Notes under the pieces: generated by a model
Databases searched by the model: none
Told to the model about the DNA's origin: nothing
Seen by the model: the letters and a program-made list of their open reading frames with translations, nothing else
Translations under genes and position numbers: made by a program
Part shown: positions 45,268 through 54,753 of the stretch, in pieces
How positions within the stretch are numbered: the first letter of the stretch is position 1
How the letters are laid out: each line of letters begins with the position of its first letter
NCBI GenBank assembly: GCA_964653235.1
Contig: CAZZCP010000005.1
Location: 1 to 60,122 of the forward strand
DNA length: 60,122 nucleotides
Direction of reading: 5' to 3'
Source: CAZZCP01 sp964653235
GTDB taxonomy: Bacteria; Bdellovibrionota; Bdellovibrionia; Bdellovibrionales; UBA840

Positions 45268-45904
45268 AGACTTCGGTATCAAATACAGTCGTCCATAAAA
45301 GTTCGGCGTAGAGTCTTGTTGGTAAATAGGGCGATATGTCTTGAACTAATTCTGGTAATGCATTGGGGGGGAGCCATAAACCTCCTGCAAAAGATAAACT
45401 CAAGTACAAAAGATTGGTAACAGGTAGAGCAGAGCTTGCTTTTACAAGGTATCCTATACATAGAGCCATCAAGCAAAAGGGAAGTGAACCCAAAACCAAA
45501 GTCATAAAAAGTTTCAAAGATTGAGTAAGGTTTAAATCGGCAGGAGAACTTGAGTGGACTGATAAATAAACGATTAGAGCAGCTAAAAGGGCAAAGAGCA
45601 GAGCGCCTATACTACGGGCAAGATTTAAGGTAAAATTCGATATGGGAAGAGTGCGTAAATACTCACTCCATTTACTTGCCAGGTCTCGGCTTGTACTGAC
45701 TCCAAAGTCTAAAAAACAAACGCTTAAAACTGAAAAACCGGCAAAACCAGCAAGAAGTCCATGAGCAGCTTCAGCTGTTTTAGCATGTGGTTGAGCAAAG
45801 AAAATATAAAACAAACTGGGAAAAATGAGTGTACTGAGTACATAAGCTGGTTGTCGAAACAAAGTCTTTAAGTACATTTGAAAATGCAGAAAAAATAATT
45901 TCAT
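45176..45904 (-). CDS. ABC-2 type transporter permease
   Basis: 242 residues with six helices (about 20-38, 55-75, 100-122, 135-158, 165-185, 215-235) and the ABC2 hallmark LRTLPISNFTLNLARSIGALLF. It pairs with the ATPase encoded just upstream (four-base overlap) to form an exporter of unknown substrate. Its 3' end runs 92 bases into the antisense hydroxylase gene. Confidence 0.86.
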   Translation of the reverse strand: MKLFFLHFQMYLKTLFRQPAYVLSTLIFPSLFYIFFAQPHAKTAEAAHGLLAGFAGFSVLSVCFLDFGVSTSRDLASKWSEYLRTLPISNFTLNLARSIGALLFALLAALIVYLSVHSSSPADLNLTQSLKLFMTLVLGSLPFCLMALCIGYLVKASSALPVTNLLYLSLSFAGGLWLPPNALPELVQDISPYLPTRLYAELLWTTVFDTEVSIKWVLGLAAYSLFFGLLLKYLMYRRLNRA

Positions 45905-46761
45905 TGTTCTTTCTCCAGCAACTTTAAAAAAGCCTCTTCAAGACGAATATTGTGAACTTCGAGATTATGAAAGTCCACTTTCTTTTCTACCAATTCGCGA
46001 ATGACCTTATCGGTATTTTGGGTGACCAATTTGTGGTTTTCTCCTTGGCTAATAAAATCATATTCTTTGAGTTTAGCAATATCAGAAGCTTGAAAACTTA
46101 TCTTTGAAAAGCCAAGTTCACGTTTGATTTCACTTGCTGTGCCTTCTTTGAGTACCTTTCCTTTATGAAGAACCAAGATTCGATCTGCAATTTCTTCTGC
46201 TTCGTCCAAATAGTGAGTACTTAAGAGAATACTTTTTCCTTGTTTGGTTTTTCGTTGCAGTACCCTCCAAAGTTTTTGCCTTACATCAACGTCAAGTCCA
46301 ACCGTAGGCTCATCTAAAAGCACCAAATCAGTGTTTCCAATAAAAGCACAAGCCAGACCAAGACATCGTTTTTGGCCTCCACTCAAAATAGAAATTGGTT
46401 TATTTAGAAATGTTTCGAGACAAAAATCATCTATGATTTCTTCTCGATTCAAAGGAGATGTATAGTGCTTAGCTACAAAATCTAAAATTTCAGAAACACT
46501 TGCTGATGGAGGAAAATCACTCTCTTGGGGAGTACAGGAGATTTTTAAAGGTATAAATTTCTCATGGTTAAAAAAATAAATTTTTCCGCTATCGGCTTTT
46601 TTCAAGCCCATAATGCATGAAAAAGTCGTCGACTTACCAGCTCCATTGGGGCCGAGAAGGGCAATGAGTTCGCCAGGTTTAACATGAAAACTTAAACCCT
46701 CTAGACATTGGGTATCTCCATAAGCTTTATAAAGATTTTGAACTTCAAGAAAGTACTGCAA
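45901..46761 (-). CDS. ABC transporter ATP-binding protein
   Basis: About 286 residues from the TTG at 46761 (TGAGG five bases upstream); a TTG at 46782 would add seven residues without a comparable site. Walker A is GPNGAGKST, signature LSGGQKRC, Walker B LVLLDEPTVGLD and the His switch STHYLDEAEE. The C-terminal extension (about 215-286) is of the CcmA/NatA type. Forms an exporter with the following ABC-2 permease. Confidence 0.88.
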   Translation of the reverse strand: MQYFLEVQNLYKAYGDTQCLEGLSFHVKPGELIALLGPNGAGKSTTFSCIMGLKKADSGKIYFFNHEKFIPLKISCTPQESDFPPSASVSEILDFVAKHYTSPLNREEIIDDFCLETFLNKPISILSGGQKRCLGLACAFIGNTDLVLLDEPTVGLDVDVRQKLWRVLQRKTKQGKSILLSTHYLDEAEEIADRILVLHKGKVLKEGTASEIKRELGFSKISFQASDIAKLKEYDFISQGENHKLVTQNTDKVIRELVEKKVDFHNLEVHNIRLEEAFLKLLEKEQ

Positions 46762-46925
46762 AGTATCCTCATTCAACAGCAAGCCACAATGTAAAGCTTT
46801 TCAAAGTGGGGTCTTTCGATATTGTATTCCTTTCTAAAGTACTTTGTACAGTAGTGTTCGTTCAAATTCTTTTTTAAGCTTCTTAATGGGGAAATCAAAG
46901 TATTTATAAGTCTGAGGGGGGATTT

Positions 46926-48032
46926 ATAAAAACATTTATATGCATATTTTTGCTGTTTAGCTTGTCCTTACAGGCTGCACAGCACATAAAGTTAAATGCA
47001 AGAGATTCAAAGGGGCAGAGTCTTCAAATTCACTACACTTACGATGTGCCATTAGAGTATCGAGAAAGACTTGCACCTGAAATATTGCATGAACTAAGAC
47101 AATTTAACTCTCCGATTCGAATTTTTGTAAATGACATTGACGATCCCAATCCAAAGAGACTTTATGAGCAACTTCTTGCCGAAAAAATTTCTGTAGAGAT
47201 AGTACACATTCCTCAAGAGCTTATTACAGAATATCGTGGAAAAAAAACCGAATATTACGATCGAACGGAACGGCATCTCAAAGTAAAGCTAAATCAGAGC
47301 TCTTCGAATACTGGTAGCAATTTATTTTTAGGCAGCATGGTTTCAGCAAGTGCATCAGGAACAGGAGCCTTTTCTTGGATCTATACAGCTTCGGTAGAGC
47401 CAAGCATTGCTTTGGCCTTGGTAGGCTTTACCGCAATAGTTAATTTCTATCATACGGCAGGGATTGATTACTTTGATCGATTTTTTGCCTATCGACGATT
47501 GGGGGATGGTGCATATAAAAGGGTGAGCTACCTCACGGAGGTAGGTAGAAGGACTTTACTGAGTTTGGCCTATGCTGAAGCCTTTCGATTTATCAGCGGA
47601 CCTATTGGTCAATCGAGTTCGGCAATGACTTTAACTGGACAAGCTGAAATTTTCTCTCATGTAGGCGCTGTAGGTTTAGGTGGGGCAATACTGGGATCAG
47701 TACGCAATCGCATTACAGGTTCTGATCGAGTCTTTTCTCGCTGGCTAAACTTTGATAGTTTTTTGTTGCTGATGCCTTTAAATATTATGGACCTTTCGGG
47801 AATTTATTTTCATATGTGGGACATAGGCTTTTATGAATTAAAAGCATCCACTTTGGCGATTTTGACCGGCTATACAGGAATGGCACTCGCACTACAAAAA
47901 TCGAAATCACTTGTAAAAGCTTTGCGTAATCTTTCGCACTGGCAAGAGAGGATGTTTCAACAGAGTCTCAAAAGACAGGTTCGATTGTTTAACCAAAGTC
48001 ACAAGAGAGGCAAGTGCGGCTTGTTATTTTAA
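46926..48032 (+). CDS. Exported protein of unknown function, possible AUA start
   Basis: About 368 residues. The in-frame sequence from ATA 46926 reads (I)KTFICIFLLFSLSLQA, a good signal peptide, and ATA lies three bases behind GAGGGGGGA, a spacing like that of the glucoamylase gene. The first standard start, TTG 46950, would remove the basic end of the signal. The mature protein has a charged N-terminal part (to about 120), several hydrophobic segments (about 130-180 and 270-330) and a basic tail. No family recognised. Confidence 0.55.
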   Translation: MKTFICIFLLFSLSLQAAQHIKLNARDSKGQSLQIHYTYDVPLEYRERLAPEILHELRQFNSPIRIFVNDIDDPNPKRLYEQLLAEKISVEIVHIPQELITEYRGKKTEYYDRTERHLKVKLNQSSSNTGSNLFLGSMVSASASGTGAFSWIYTASVEPSIALALVGFTAIVNFYHTAGIDYFDRFFAYRRLGDGAYKRVSYLTEVGRRTLLSLAYAEAFRFISGPIGQSSSAMTLTGQAEIFSHVGAVGLGGAILGSVRNRITGSDRVFSRWLNFDSFLLLMPLNIMDLSGIYFHMWDIGFYELKASTLAILTGYTGMALALQKSKSLVKALRNLSHWQERMFQQSLKRQVRLFNQSHKRGKCGLLF

Positions 48033-48089
48033 GTAAAATATCTTTAGTACAGATAGGGAATCTCCTATAATTTTTCAAAAGGAGTTTCC

Positions 48090-50323
48090 GTGCGAAAAAC
48101 TTGGATCCTAATTCTTATCATTCTAAATCTCAACACTCTATCTTGTAGTCTTTTATTTCATTTTCCTGACAAAATGGAAACCACTCGATGGGAAGATTTT
48201 CCTGTTCAGGGGCATGGTTTTAAAGACAAAGTAAAGATTTACTGGAACGAGAATGCGATTCCTTTTGTTTGGGCAGAAAATGAAAAGGATGCTGCTTATG
48301 CATTGGGCTTGGTGCATGCACATTTGCGCTGGGGGCAGATCGAACTATTTCGTAGTTTGTCCCAAGCACGTCTTGCTGAAAGTTTCGGTCCCATTGCAAA
48401 AGACTTAGATCACTCATTACGGATTTTAAACGTAGGGAAAAAAGTTCCTGAGATTTATGAAAAAATGCCGGCCGATTCTAAGCAATGGCTTGAGGATTTT
48501 GTACGCGGACTCAATGCCTATATCGAAAAAAGTGAAAAATTACCTCATGAATTGCAAATTATGGGAAAAAAGAAGCAAACATTCACTGCTTTAGAGGTTT
48601 TACAAATCAGTCGTTTTGTTTCGGCAGACCTTTCACTGTTCACCTATTTTAATTTTTTGCGATATAAAGATAAAAAAGGTTTTAAAAAAGTGTGGCAAGT
48701 ATTTTCAAAATATGCCAATCCAGAAACATCTTCTTTTGAGTCAGAACTTGATCTGTCAAAAATATTCCTTGAAACATCTAAAAGTGGTAGTAATTCTTTT
48801 GTTCTCTCTAAAGAGAAGTCTTTATCAGGGGCTCCGGTCATAGCCAATGATCCACATCTTGGAATTCAAGCGCCTAATATTTGGTTGATTGCTGGTGTTA
48901 GAACGCCAAACTTTAAAACAGTGGGTTTGATGGTTCCTGGCATTCCGGTTTGGGGGGTTGGTAGAAACGAGAAACTTTCCTGGGGCGGTACAAATTTACG
49001 CTCGATGAGTAGTCATATGTATCGGGTAAGAGAAGAGCAGATTGAAGAAGGTCGTGAAGAAGAGATTCAAGTTCGCTGGTGGTTTGATTCAAAAGAAAAA
49101 ATTCGAAAGACAAAATTTGGTCCACTTTTCAGTGATATTCCCATTTTTGAAAGCAAAGAAAACTTGGCTTGGTCTTGGCTTGGTCATCAGTACTCTGATG
49201 AATACACAGCTTTGTACCGAGCAAATCGTGCTAAAAATTGGCAGGATTTTCGTAAGTCATTTGTTTCATTTTATGTAGGTGGACAAAATATTCTGTTTGC
49301 TGATGATCAGGGAAACATCGGGCAGTTGCTTGCAATGGCTTTGCCAGTGGTAAAAAACAGCGCAAAAATGGCGGATGTATTTAAAGACACTGACAATCCT
49401 ATTACAGAGTTAATTCGTTCGACGGATTTGCCCTATGCAATCAATCCCAAAAAAGGCTATATAGTTTCAGCGAACAATCGACCTACTTTTTATAAATATC
49501 CTCTTGCCTATGGATATGCTAATGATGAGCGATTTTTGCGTTTGAGTTCGCTGATAGAGTCTAAAGAAAAAATCAATAAACAAGATGTAATGCAATTTCA
49601 ACTTGATATAACAGTAGATCGATCGAGACTATTGATTAAAAAGTTTGCTCACTTTNNNNNNNNNNCTGGTCTAAGAATGCCAAGGAGCATTGGCAAGAAC
49701 TTCAAAAGTGGCAGGGCAACTACCAAAAAAAATTGAAAAGTCCCTTGGTTTTTGAGTGGATTTCACAAAGAGTATTAGAACTTTTAGTAGAAAAAGATTT
49801 TCAAGATAAAGAACTTCAAAAGTTATTGGTCGATGGAAACTTTGCGCAAAATTATCTTCTCGATCTATTTGAAGAAAAAGACTCAAAAGAGATTCAAAAT
49901 GCTTTGCAGATTGCCTTTCAGGATCTACCACCAATAAATAAAACTCCAAATTGGGGTGAGTTGCATCAACAAAGGTTTGGTCACCCCTTTCAAATGATTC
50001 CAATCATAGGGAGTCGTTTTCGAATTGCCACGTATCCGGTAGATGGTGGTTCAAGAACACTTTATAAAACAGCACATCGCAAAATCGAGCCTTATAAAGA
50101 TGACCCGATTCCTGTGAGCTATGGTGCAAATTCAAGACATATTAGTTTTATGGATGATATCGATGAGAATTATTTCGTGCTCCTTGGAGGTCAAGATGGT
50201 TGGTTGTTCAATCAAAATATTTCAGATCAACTGGAGCTCTGGAAGAAAGGCGAATATATAAGAACTCCTCTCAGCCAAGCGGGTCTTGATAAAAGCTTTA
50301 AAAGAGTGATGAGCTTAGAGTAG
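48090..50323 (+). CDS. Penicillin acylase family (Ntn hydrolase) lipoprotein, interrupted by an assembly gap
   Basis: About 743 residues from a GTG start with AAAGGAG upstream. Lipobox TLSC (Cys19). The alpha chain runs to about 233, and KSGSNSFVLS (231-240) holds the autoprocessing site with nucleophile Ser234; IANDPHLGIQAPNIW follows, as in the family. It hydrolyses amides such as acyl-homoserine lactones or beta-lactam side chains; the true substrate is unknown. Ten N at 49656-49665 break the frame; the two sides agree only if the true gap is 2, 5, 8 or 11 bases. Confidence 0.9.
49656..49665. other. Assembly gap (10 N) in the penicillin acylase gene
   Basis: Placeholder run between FAHF and WSKNAKEHW. 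No flank overlap, and a zero-length join would create a stop, so a few bases really are missing. Confidence 0.85.
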
Positions 50324-50471
50324 GGCGTATTAAAGCCTTCATAAATATGCAAATTTAGTTGTATGCTTTTTATTGGAAACTGCTTGAGTGATAAGTTATT
50401 TTAATGCAAATACTAGGGGCAAAAGCACCTAAGCTTTACTTGAATGTAAAGTATCTAGATAGCGAGGATCA

Positions 50472-50951
50472 ATGAAAGTCTTTTTACTACGTCATGCGAT
50501 TGCCGAAGATCGTGAGCTATACAATACCGACTCTGAAAGACCTCTTACGGATGAGGGGCGAAAAAAATTAAGAGCCCTTTTAAAGTACTATCGTAAAAGT
50601 TTAAAAACTGTTGATAAAGTCATTTCGAGTCCATATTTACGAGCAAGTCAGACTGCAGATGAAGTATCTCGTTTATTAAACCTAGAGTATCATATTGATC
50701 CAAGATTGGTTCCCGATTTTTCTGTTCAAGAGAGTTTTTCATCCTTAGAAGAACTTGTTAGAATGCAGGCTGTACTTTTTGTTGGTCACGAGCCCCATCT
50801 ATCAAGCTTTGCTTGTTACTGCTTAACAGGCGGGACGAATGCATTTTTACAGCTTAAAAAAGCCGGGCTATTGGAGCTTGAGTTTGGCATTCAACTTAAG
50901 CCTGGAGCAGCTCAGCTCTTACATCTCTCGGCACCTCGTCACCATTTATGA
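50472..50951 (+). CDS. sixA: Phosphohistidine phosphatase SixA
   Basis: 159 residues of the histidine phosphatase superfamily. The phosphate pocket is FLLRHAIAED (4-13, His8), followed by DSERPLTDEGRKK, SSPYLRASQTA and GHEPHLS with the second catalytic His. SixA removes phosphate from HPr or HPt histidines. GAGGA precedes the ATG. First gene of a four-gene run with overlapping ends. Confidence 0.9.
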   Translation: MKVFLLRHAIAEDRELYNTDSERPLTDEGRKKLRALLKYYRKSLKTVDKVISSPYLRASQTADEVSRLLNLEYHIDPRLVPDFSVQESFSSLEELVRMQAVLFVGHEPHLSSFACYCLTGGTNAFLQLKKAGLLELEFGIQLKPGAAQLLHLSAPRHHL

Positions 50952-51397
50952 ATGTACGAATTGAAGCTATGTTAAAAATTACCGACTATTATCCTGCCAT
51001 ATGGGACTTATTTTGTGATCATGGCAAGATAGGTTACCACTTCTATCTTCACAAGCGTGGAATTCAATACCACTTTGTCGATCATCTAGCCCACATCATC
51101 GATCATTTGCAAAAAAAATGGTATTTTAAAGATCTTCCTTTTCATTTTCATCATGCAAAAGTAGAAGACTTACAAATCGATAATCCTGAAGAGCTTTTAA
51201 TTTTTGCTGGAGTTGGTGCTGATAAGATTTTGAATTGCATTGATAAAATGACTTTTAAAAGTAAGCAAAAGATGCTTCTTTGTGCCAATAAAGACAATGA
51301 TTTGATCGAAAAATTCATTCAAAATAAAAGACTTATTGCCTATGATTCTGTTCTAGAGTCGGGTTGGCAAAGGCAAGTCTATTATGTCGAGGTATAG
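50948..51397 (+). CDS. TrmK-like SAM-dependent methyltransferase, short form
   Basis: 149 residues. WDLFCDHGKIGYHFYL (about 20-35) matches the SAM-binding motif of TrmK/COG2384 tRNA (adenine-22-N1) methyltransferases, and LLIFAGVGADKI corresponds to the family AGMGG segment. It is clearly shorter than standard TrmK (about 230 residues), and the C-terminal domain is reduced, so tRNA specificity is uncertain. ATG overlaps the sixA stop, and cobB follows with no gap. Confidence 0.65.
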   Translation: MNVRIEAMLKITDYYPAIWDLFCDHGKIGYHFYLHKRGIQYHFVDHLAHIIDHLQKKWYFKDLPFHFHHAKVEDLQIDNPEELLIFAGVGADKILNCIDKMTFKSKQKMLLCANKDNDLIEKFIQNKRLIAYDSVLESGWQRQVYYVEV

Positions 51398-52072
51398 ATG
51401 AAAACAATGGTTCTTACGGGTGCAGGTATTTCTCAGGAGTCAGGACTCAAAACCTTTCGCGATGAAGGTGGGCTTTGGGAAGGACACCGAGTTGAAGAAG
51501 TGGCAAGTCCAGAAGCATTTCGTGACAATCCAGAACTGGTGTATCGCTTTTATAATCTTAGACGAGCACAGCTCAAAGACGTGAAGCCGAATAAAGCTCA
51601 TATGGCGCTCGCTGAATACGAAAAGACAAACTCTAATTTTCTTCTCGTTACTCAAAACGTTGACGATCTTCACGAGAAAGCTGGAAGCCGAAATATTCTT
51701 CATATGCATGGGCAACTCAATCGAGTGCGTACACGTAGAGGTAGCAAGTCCTATGAGTGGACTCATGATCTTGATATAGACTCTCGAATTGAGGCAGAGC
51801 CTGGTGAAATTCTTCGTCCAGATATAGTTTGGTTTGGAGAAATACCGAAATATATGGAAGAGGTTCAAGAGTTTTTAAAAGATTGTGAGCTGTTTGTGTC
51901 GATTGGTACTTCAGGGTCTGTTTATCCAGCAGCTGCATTTGTTGAATGGGCGCCTAAATCATGTCGCAAAGTTGAGCTCAATTTGCAAGAGAGTCAAGTA
52001 TCTCACTTTTTTGATGAAAATTACTTTGGGAAAGCGAGTGAAATTGTTGTAAGCTTTTTTGCAAACTTATGA
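51398..52072 (+). CDS. cobB: Sirtuin-type NAD-dependent deacylase lacking zinc cysteines
   Basis: 224 residues. Sirtuin motifs: VLTGAGISQESGLKTFRDEGG (5-25), TQNVDDLHEKAG (85-96), HMHG with catalytic His104, IVWFGE and SIGTSGSVYPAA. It removes acyl groups from lysine using NAD. The four zinc-binding Cys found after HMHG in most bacterial sirtuins are replaced by a basic stretch (RVRTRRGSKSYEW), so the small domain must be stabilised differently. Start directly follows the TrmK-like stop; its end overlaps the protease start. Confidence 0.88.
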   Translation: MKTMVLTGAGISQESGLKTFRDEGGLWEGHRVEEVASPEAFRDNPELVYRFYNLRRAQLKDVKPNKAHMALAEYEKTNSNFLLVTQNVDDLHEKAGSRNILHMHGQLNRVRTRRGSKSYEWTHDLDIDSRIEAEPGEILRPDIVWFGEIPKYMEEVQEFLKDCELFVSIGTSGSVYPAAAFVEWAPKSCRKVELNLQESQVSHFFDENYFGKASEIVVSFFANL

Positions 52073-53139
52073 AATTTTATCTTTTTTTCTTTTTTCTTCC
52101 TACTTTTACTCAAGCCTCTTGGGAGAGAATCTATAAAGACAAGAGGCCGGCGATTCCTATGATTTTTAGCTCAGCGAGCACCTGCTCTGGAGCATTGATT
52201 CGAGAAGATCGTGTTTTAACGGCTGCTCACTGTGTTGATAAGTTAAGAGAAGTAAATCTTTTGTGGCCCGAAGAGAAGAGGGCCTACATTTCTGCAGAAG
52301 TGATCGCAATGGATCAAGAGATTGATTTGGCTCTTCTTAAAATTCCTCCTCAAAGCTCTAGAAAGCCTATTGAAGTATTGAGCAAAGATCAAAAATTAGA
52401 GGAAGGCCAAGAAATCGCAACAGTGGGTCACCCTGTCACACCAGCTCTACACAAAAATCCTTTTGTGAATTTAGATTTTAGCTACCTCATTTCAAAAGGC
52501 GTAATTTCTAAAATCAATAAAAAAAATCTAGTTGTTGATAGTTCGGTAAGTCCTGGAAACTCCGGAGGTCCCGTTTTCAATTCAGAGGGCCAATTGATTG
52601 GAGTGGTATCAGCCAAGAGAGTGGATCCGTTTTCGGGTGATATAGCTGTAATAATCAATCACGAAACTGTGAATGAATTTTTGCAGAGCAATCAAAAAAG
52701 CAATTACCCTCTGTCGACCTGGAAGGCTAAAGATTCCATTCAAATTGAGAGTGAAATTTCCTATCACTCTATTCTTGATGAATTTCAAGATGTCAATGCA
52801 GGGGTATTTAGTTTGCATTGGAGCACTCTTTGGAATGATCGAATTTCTCTTGATATCGGTTCTTCTCTATTTCATGAAGAACTTGATTATCAGAGATTTT
52901 CTTTGGGTTATCAATTTCAAATTCTTTTCGCCAATCAAAGTGCCCTTATGTTGACACCAATTTATAGTTATCATGACTATCAGATAGACACCAGATCAGG
53001 AAAGTTTGAAGAGCATGCCCATGGTTTGGGTTTACAAATGCAGTGGTTGCCTCTTCCGATTCGTGTATCGATTTATGCTTTTGAGTTAGATCTAGAAACA
53101 TCGTATATTTTGGCTTTGAATCTTTTTTTGCTCAGATAA
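52069..53139 (+). CDS. Trypsin-like serine protease fused to a barrel-like C-terminal domain
   Basis: 356 residues with a signal peptide (cleavage near residue 16). The chymotrypsin-fold triad is visible: TAAHC (His54), EIDLALL (Asp86) and SPGNSGGP (Ser165). From about 225 the sequence changes to amphipathic strands (ISLDIGSSLFHEELDYQRFS, FANQSALMLTPIYSYHDY, YILALNLFLLR), which resemble an outer-membrane or beta-sheet domain. An enzyme tethered to the outer membrane is a reasonable reading. ATG overlaps the cobB stop by four bases. Confidence 0.8.
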   Translation: MKFYLFFFFLPTFTQASWERIYKDKRPAIPMIFSSASTCSGALIREDRVLTAAHCVDKLREVNLLWPEEKRAYISAEVIAMDQEIDLALLKIPPQSSRKPIEVLSKDQKLEEGQEIATVGHPVTPALHKNPFVNLDFSYLISKGVISKINKKNLVVDSSVSPGNSGGPVFNSEGQLIGVVSAKRVDPFSGDIAVIINHETVNEFLQSNQKSNYPLSTWKAKDSIQIESEISYHSILDEFQDVNAGVFSLHWSTLWNDRISLDIGSSLFHEELDYQRFSLGYQFQILFANQSALMLTPIYSYHDYQIDTRSGKFEEHAHGLGLQMQWLPLPIRVSIYAFELDLETSYILALNLFLLR

Positions 53140-53806
53140 GCCATTCAAAGGCTTTTGAAAATTTATATCGGGCGGCATTCTTTAAGATTTTGCCATGAGA
53201 CATAATGATAGTCTCAAAATCGAGAGAATATATTTTGTAGATGGATCTCTGAAAAACTTTTTTATCTTTTATCCCGGCTCGAAACAATTTAGAGCAGCCC
53301 AATTTTTTGTAAGTACCCAAATAGCTTAGCATGAGCCTTTCCCAAAGACTCGTCTGGTGATGAAAGTTCATTACAAGATCAGTGACTATTAAAGTTTTAG
53401 ACTCTTTGTGAAAAAAAATAGTTTCATGCGCCCTTGTACCTTTAAGTAAATAGATCTCAAGTTCTTCTTGCCAAGATGGCTTTAAGTCTTCTGAAAAGTA
53501 AAAATCTACTTTTAACTGGGGCTGTTTTTTCTCGATATGGGGAGGTGCATAAACAATAGGTTTGGGCTCGATATTGGTCCATTCATTGATGTGCAAGTGG
53601 TGAAACAAATTGGGTGAGACAAGATAAGCGATCTCTCCTAACTTTTTGAGTTCTTGAAGCAATAGTTCGTTCATTGAAATCGGTGAGTGCAACAAGAGTT
53701 TACCATCTTTGAGTCGAACGACAGTCATTCTCTTGCCGATGTGGAGCCCTAGAAGTGAGAATTCTTCTTCTGCTACCCAGATGCAATCTGATATTTGTTC
53801 AAGCAT
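53132..53806 (-). CDS. DUF4336 family, metallo-beta-lactamase-like protein
   Basis: 224 residues. The N-terminal strands (ISDCIWVAEEEFSLLGLHIGKRMTVVRLKDGKLLLHSP) and LVSPNLFHHLHINEW match DUF4336, an MBL-fold branch in which the metal motif is reduced. TLIVTDLVMNFH corresponds to the later MBL strand with its Asp. Catalysis is unproven. It follows the related gene 53825-54511 closely, so the two probably form one unit. Convergent overlap of eight bases with the protease gene. Confidence 0.72.
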   Translation of the reverse strand: MLEQISDCIWVAEEEFSLLGLHIGKRMTVVRLKDGKLLLHSPISMNELLLQELKKLGEIAYLVSPNLFHHLHINEWTNIEPKPIVYAPPHIEKKQPQLKVDFYFSEDLKPSWQEELEIYLLKGTRAHETIFFHKESKTLIVTDLVMNFHHQTSLWERLMLSYLGTYKKLGCSKLFRAGIKDKKVFQRSIYKIYSLDFETIIMSHGKILKNAARYKFSKAFEWLI

Positions 53807-53824
53807 TATTCATATTTAGCTGAA

Positions 53825-54511
53825 TCAATCGGCAAGTTCAATTCTTTCGAGTAGATCTTTGACCATTTTTTGCTTTTGCTTTTCATTTAAAAGCACAAAA
53901 GAATCGCTTTGCAAAGTTTCATGTGAAAGCACCAGATCCACTTTTAAATCGCGAATATGATGTAGGGCAGCTTTCATACCAGCTAAGCTTTGATCTGGAT
54001 GTATTTCCCAACGATTTTCAAAGAAAAACAGAGAGCTTCCGGTAAATAGCAGTGCCTGCTCGTCGTGAACAATGTAATACCAGTTTTTGGTTGCTGCCGG
54101 GCTATTTAAAGAGAAGTAACGAATTCGTGGTTCATAGGTCTTTAAATCTTCAAAACTCTCTATTCTAAGTTTTGGGTTTGCTTCAATCAATGAAGGAGTG
54201 ATTGGATCTAGAATAGCGGAGGCCCCAAATAGGCTAAAGAGCCTGCTGCAGCTATCATAAATTTGTTTTTCATTGTTGAGAAGCTGTTTGGCCACTCCCC
54301 CGATGGAATAGAAAAAATCTTTCAACTGTTCTGATTGGTCTAAAGAATAAAACAAGTAGTTGCCATAATTTCTTTGCAAAATATAGGCAAAACGCTCTTG
54401 TTTTGAGTTTGATTCTCGAAGCATGTAAAGACGTGGGGCAATTTTCACCATATCTTTAGATAAGTAAGATTTTTCTTTTTGCGAAAAGAATATCTTTTGC
54501 CACCAACTCAT
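53825..54511 (-). CDS. MBL-fold-like protein of unknown function
   Basis: About 228 residues from the ATG at 54511; an earlier start at 54538 adds nine residues, and neither has a strong ribosome site. The protein shows MBL-fold spacing (NYGNYLFYSLD, FSLNSPAATKNW, EQALLFTGSSLFFF, VDLVLSHETLQ) but lacks HxHxDH, so it is probably a divergent or inactive member. The 240 bases upstream to the peroxiredoxin gene are AT-rich; I see no further gene there. Confidence 0.55.
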   Translation of the reverse strand: MSWWQKIFFSQKEKSYLSKDMVKIAPRLYMLRESNSKQERFAYILQRNYGNYLFYSLDQSEQLKDFFYSIGGVAKQLLNNEKQIYDSCSRLFSLFGASAILDPITPSLIEANPKLRIESFEDLKTYEPRIRYFSLNSPAATKNWYYIVHDEQALLFTGSSLFFFENRWEIHPDQSLAGMKAALHHIRDLKVDLVLSHETLQSDSFVLLNEKQKQKMVKDLLERIELAD

Positions 54512-54753
54512 TGCTACACATTGCCTGAAAGGACTCAAAAAAGCGAATGAATTTATCTATGCATAGGTTTTTGTTCTCTAGTACTAGCCAAGCATCTGAT
54601 ACATAAGTAGACTTCTGGTCAATGAGTACAATTCGCATAAACAACTAGAATCATAGGCTTAGGTACTATAGATTTTACCTATATATAAATTTATATTATC
54701 AGTTTTTATTATGAAGAAAATAGCTGTAATTTAAATACAACAAAGGAGTTTAC

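Noticed and set aside
54456..54644. Short minus-strand open frame upstream of the MBL-like gene
   Set aside because: It lacks a ribosome site and similarity, and overlaps the start of the supported gene.
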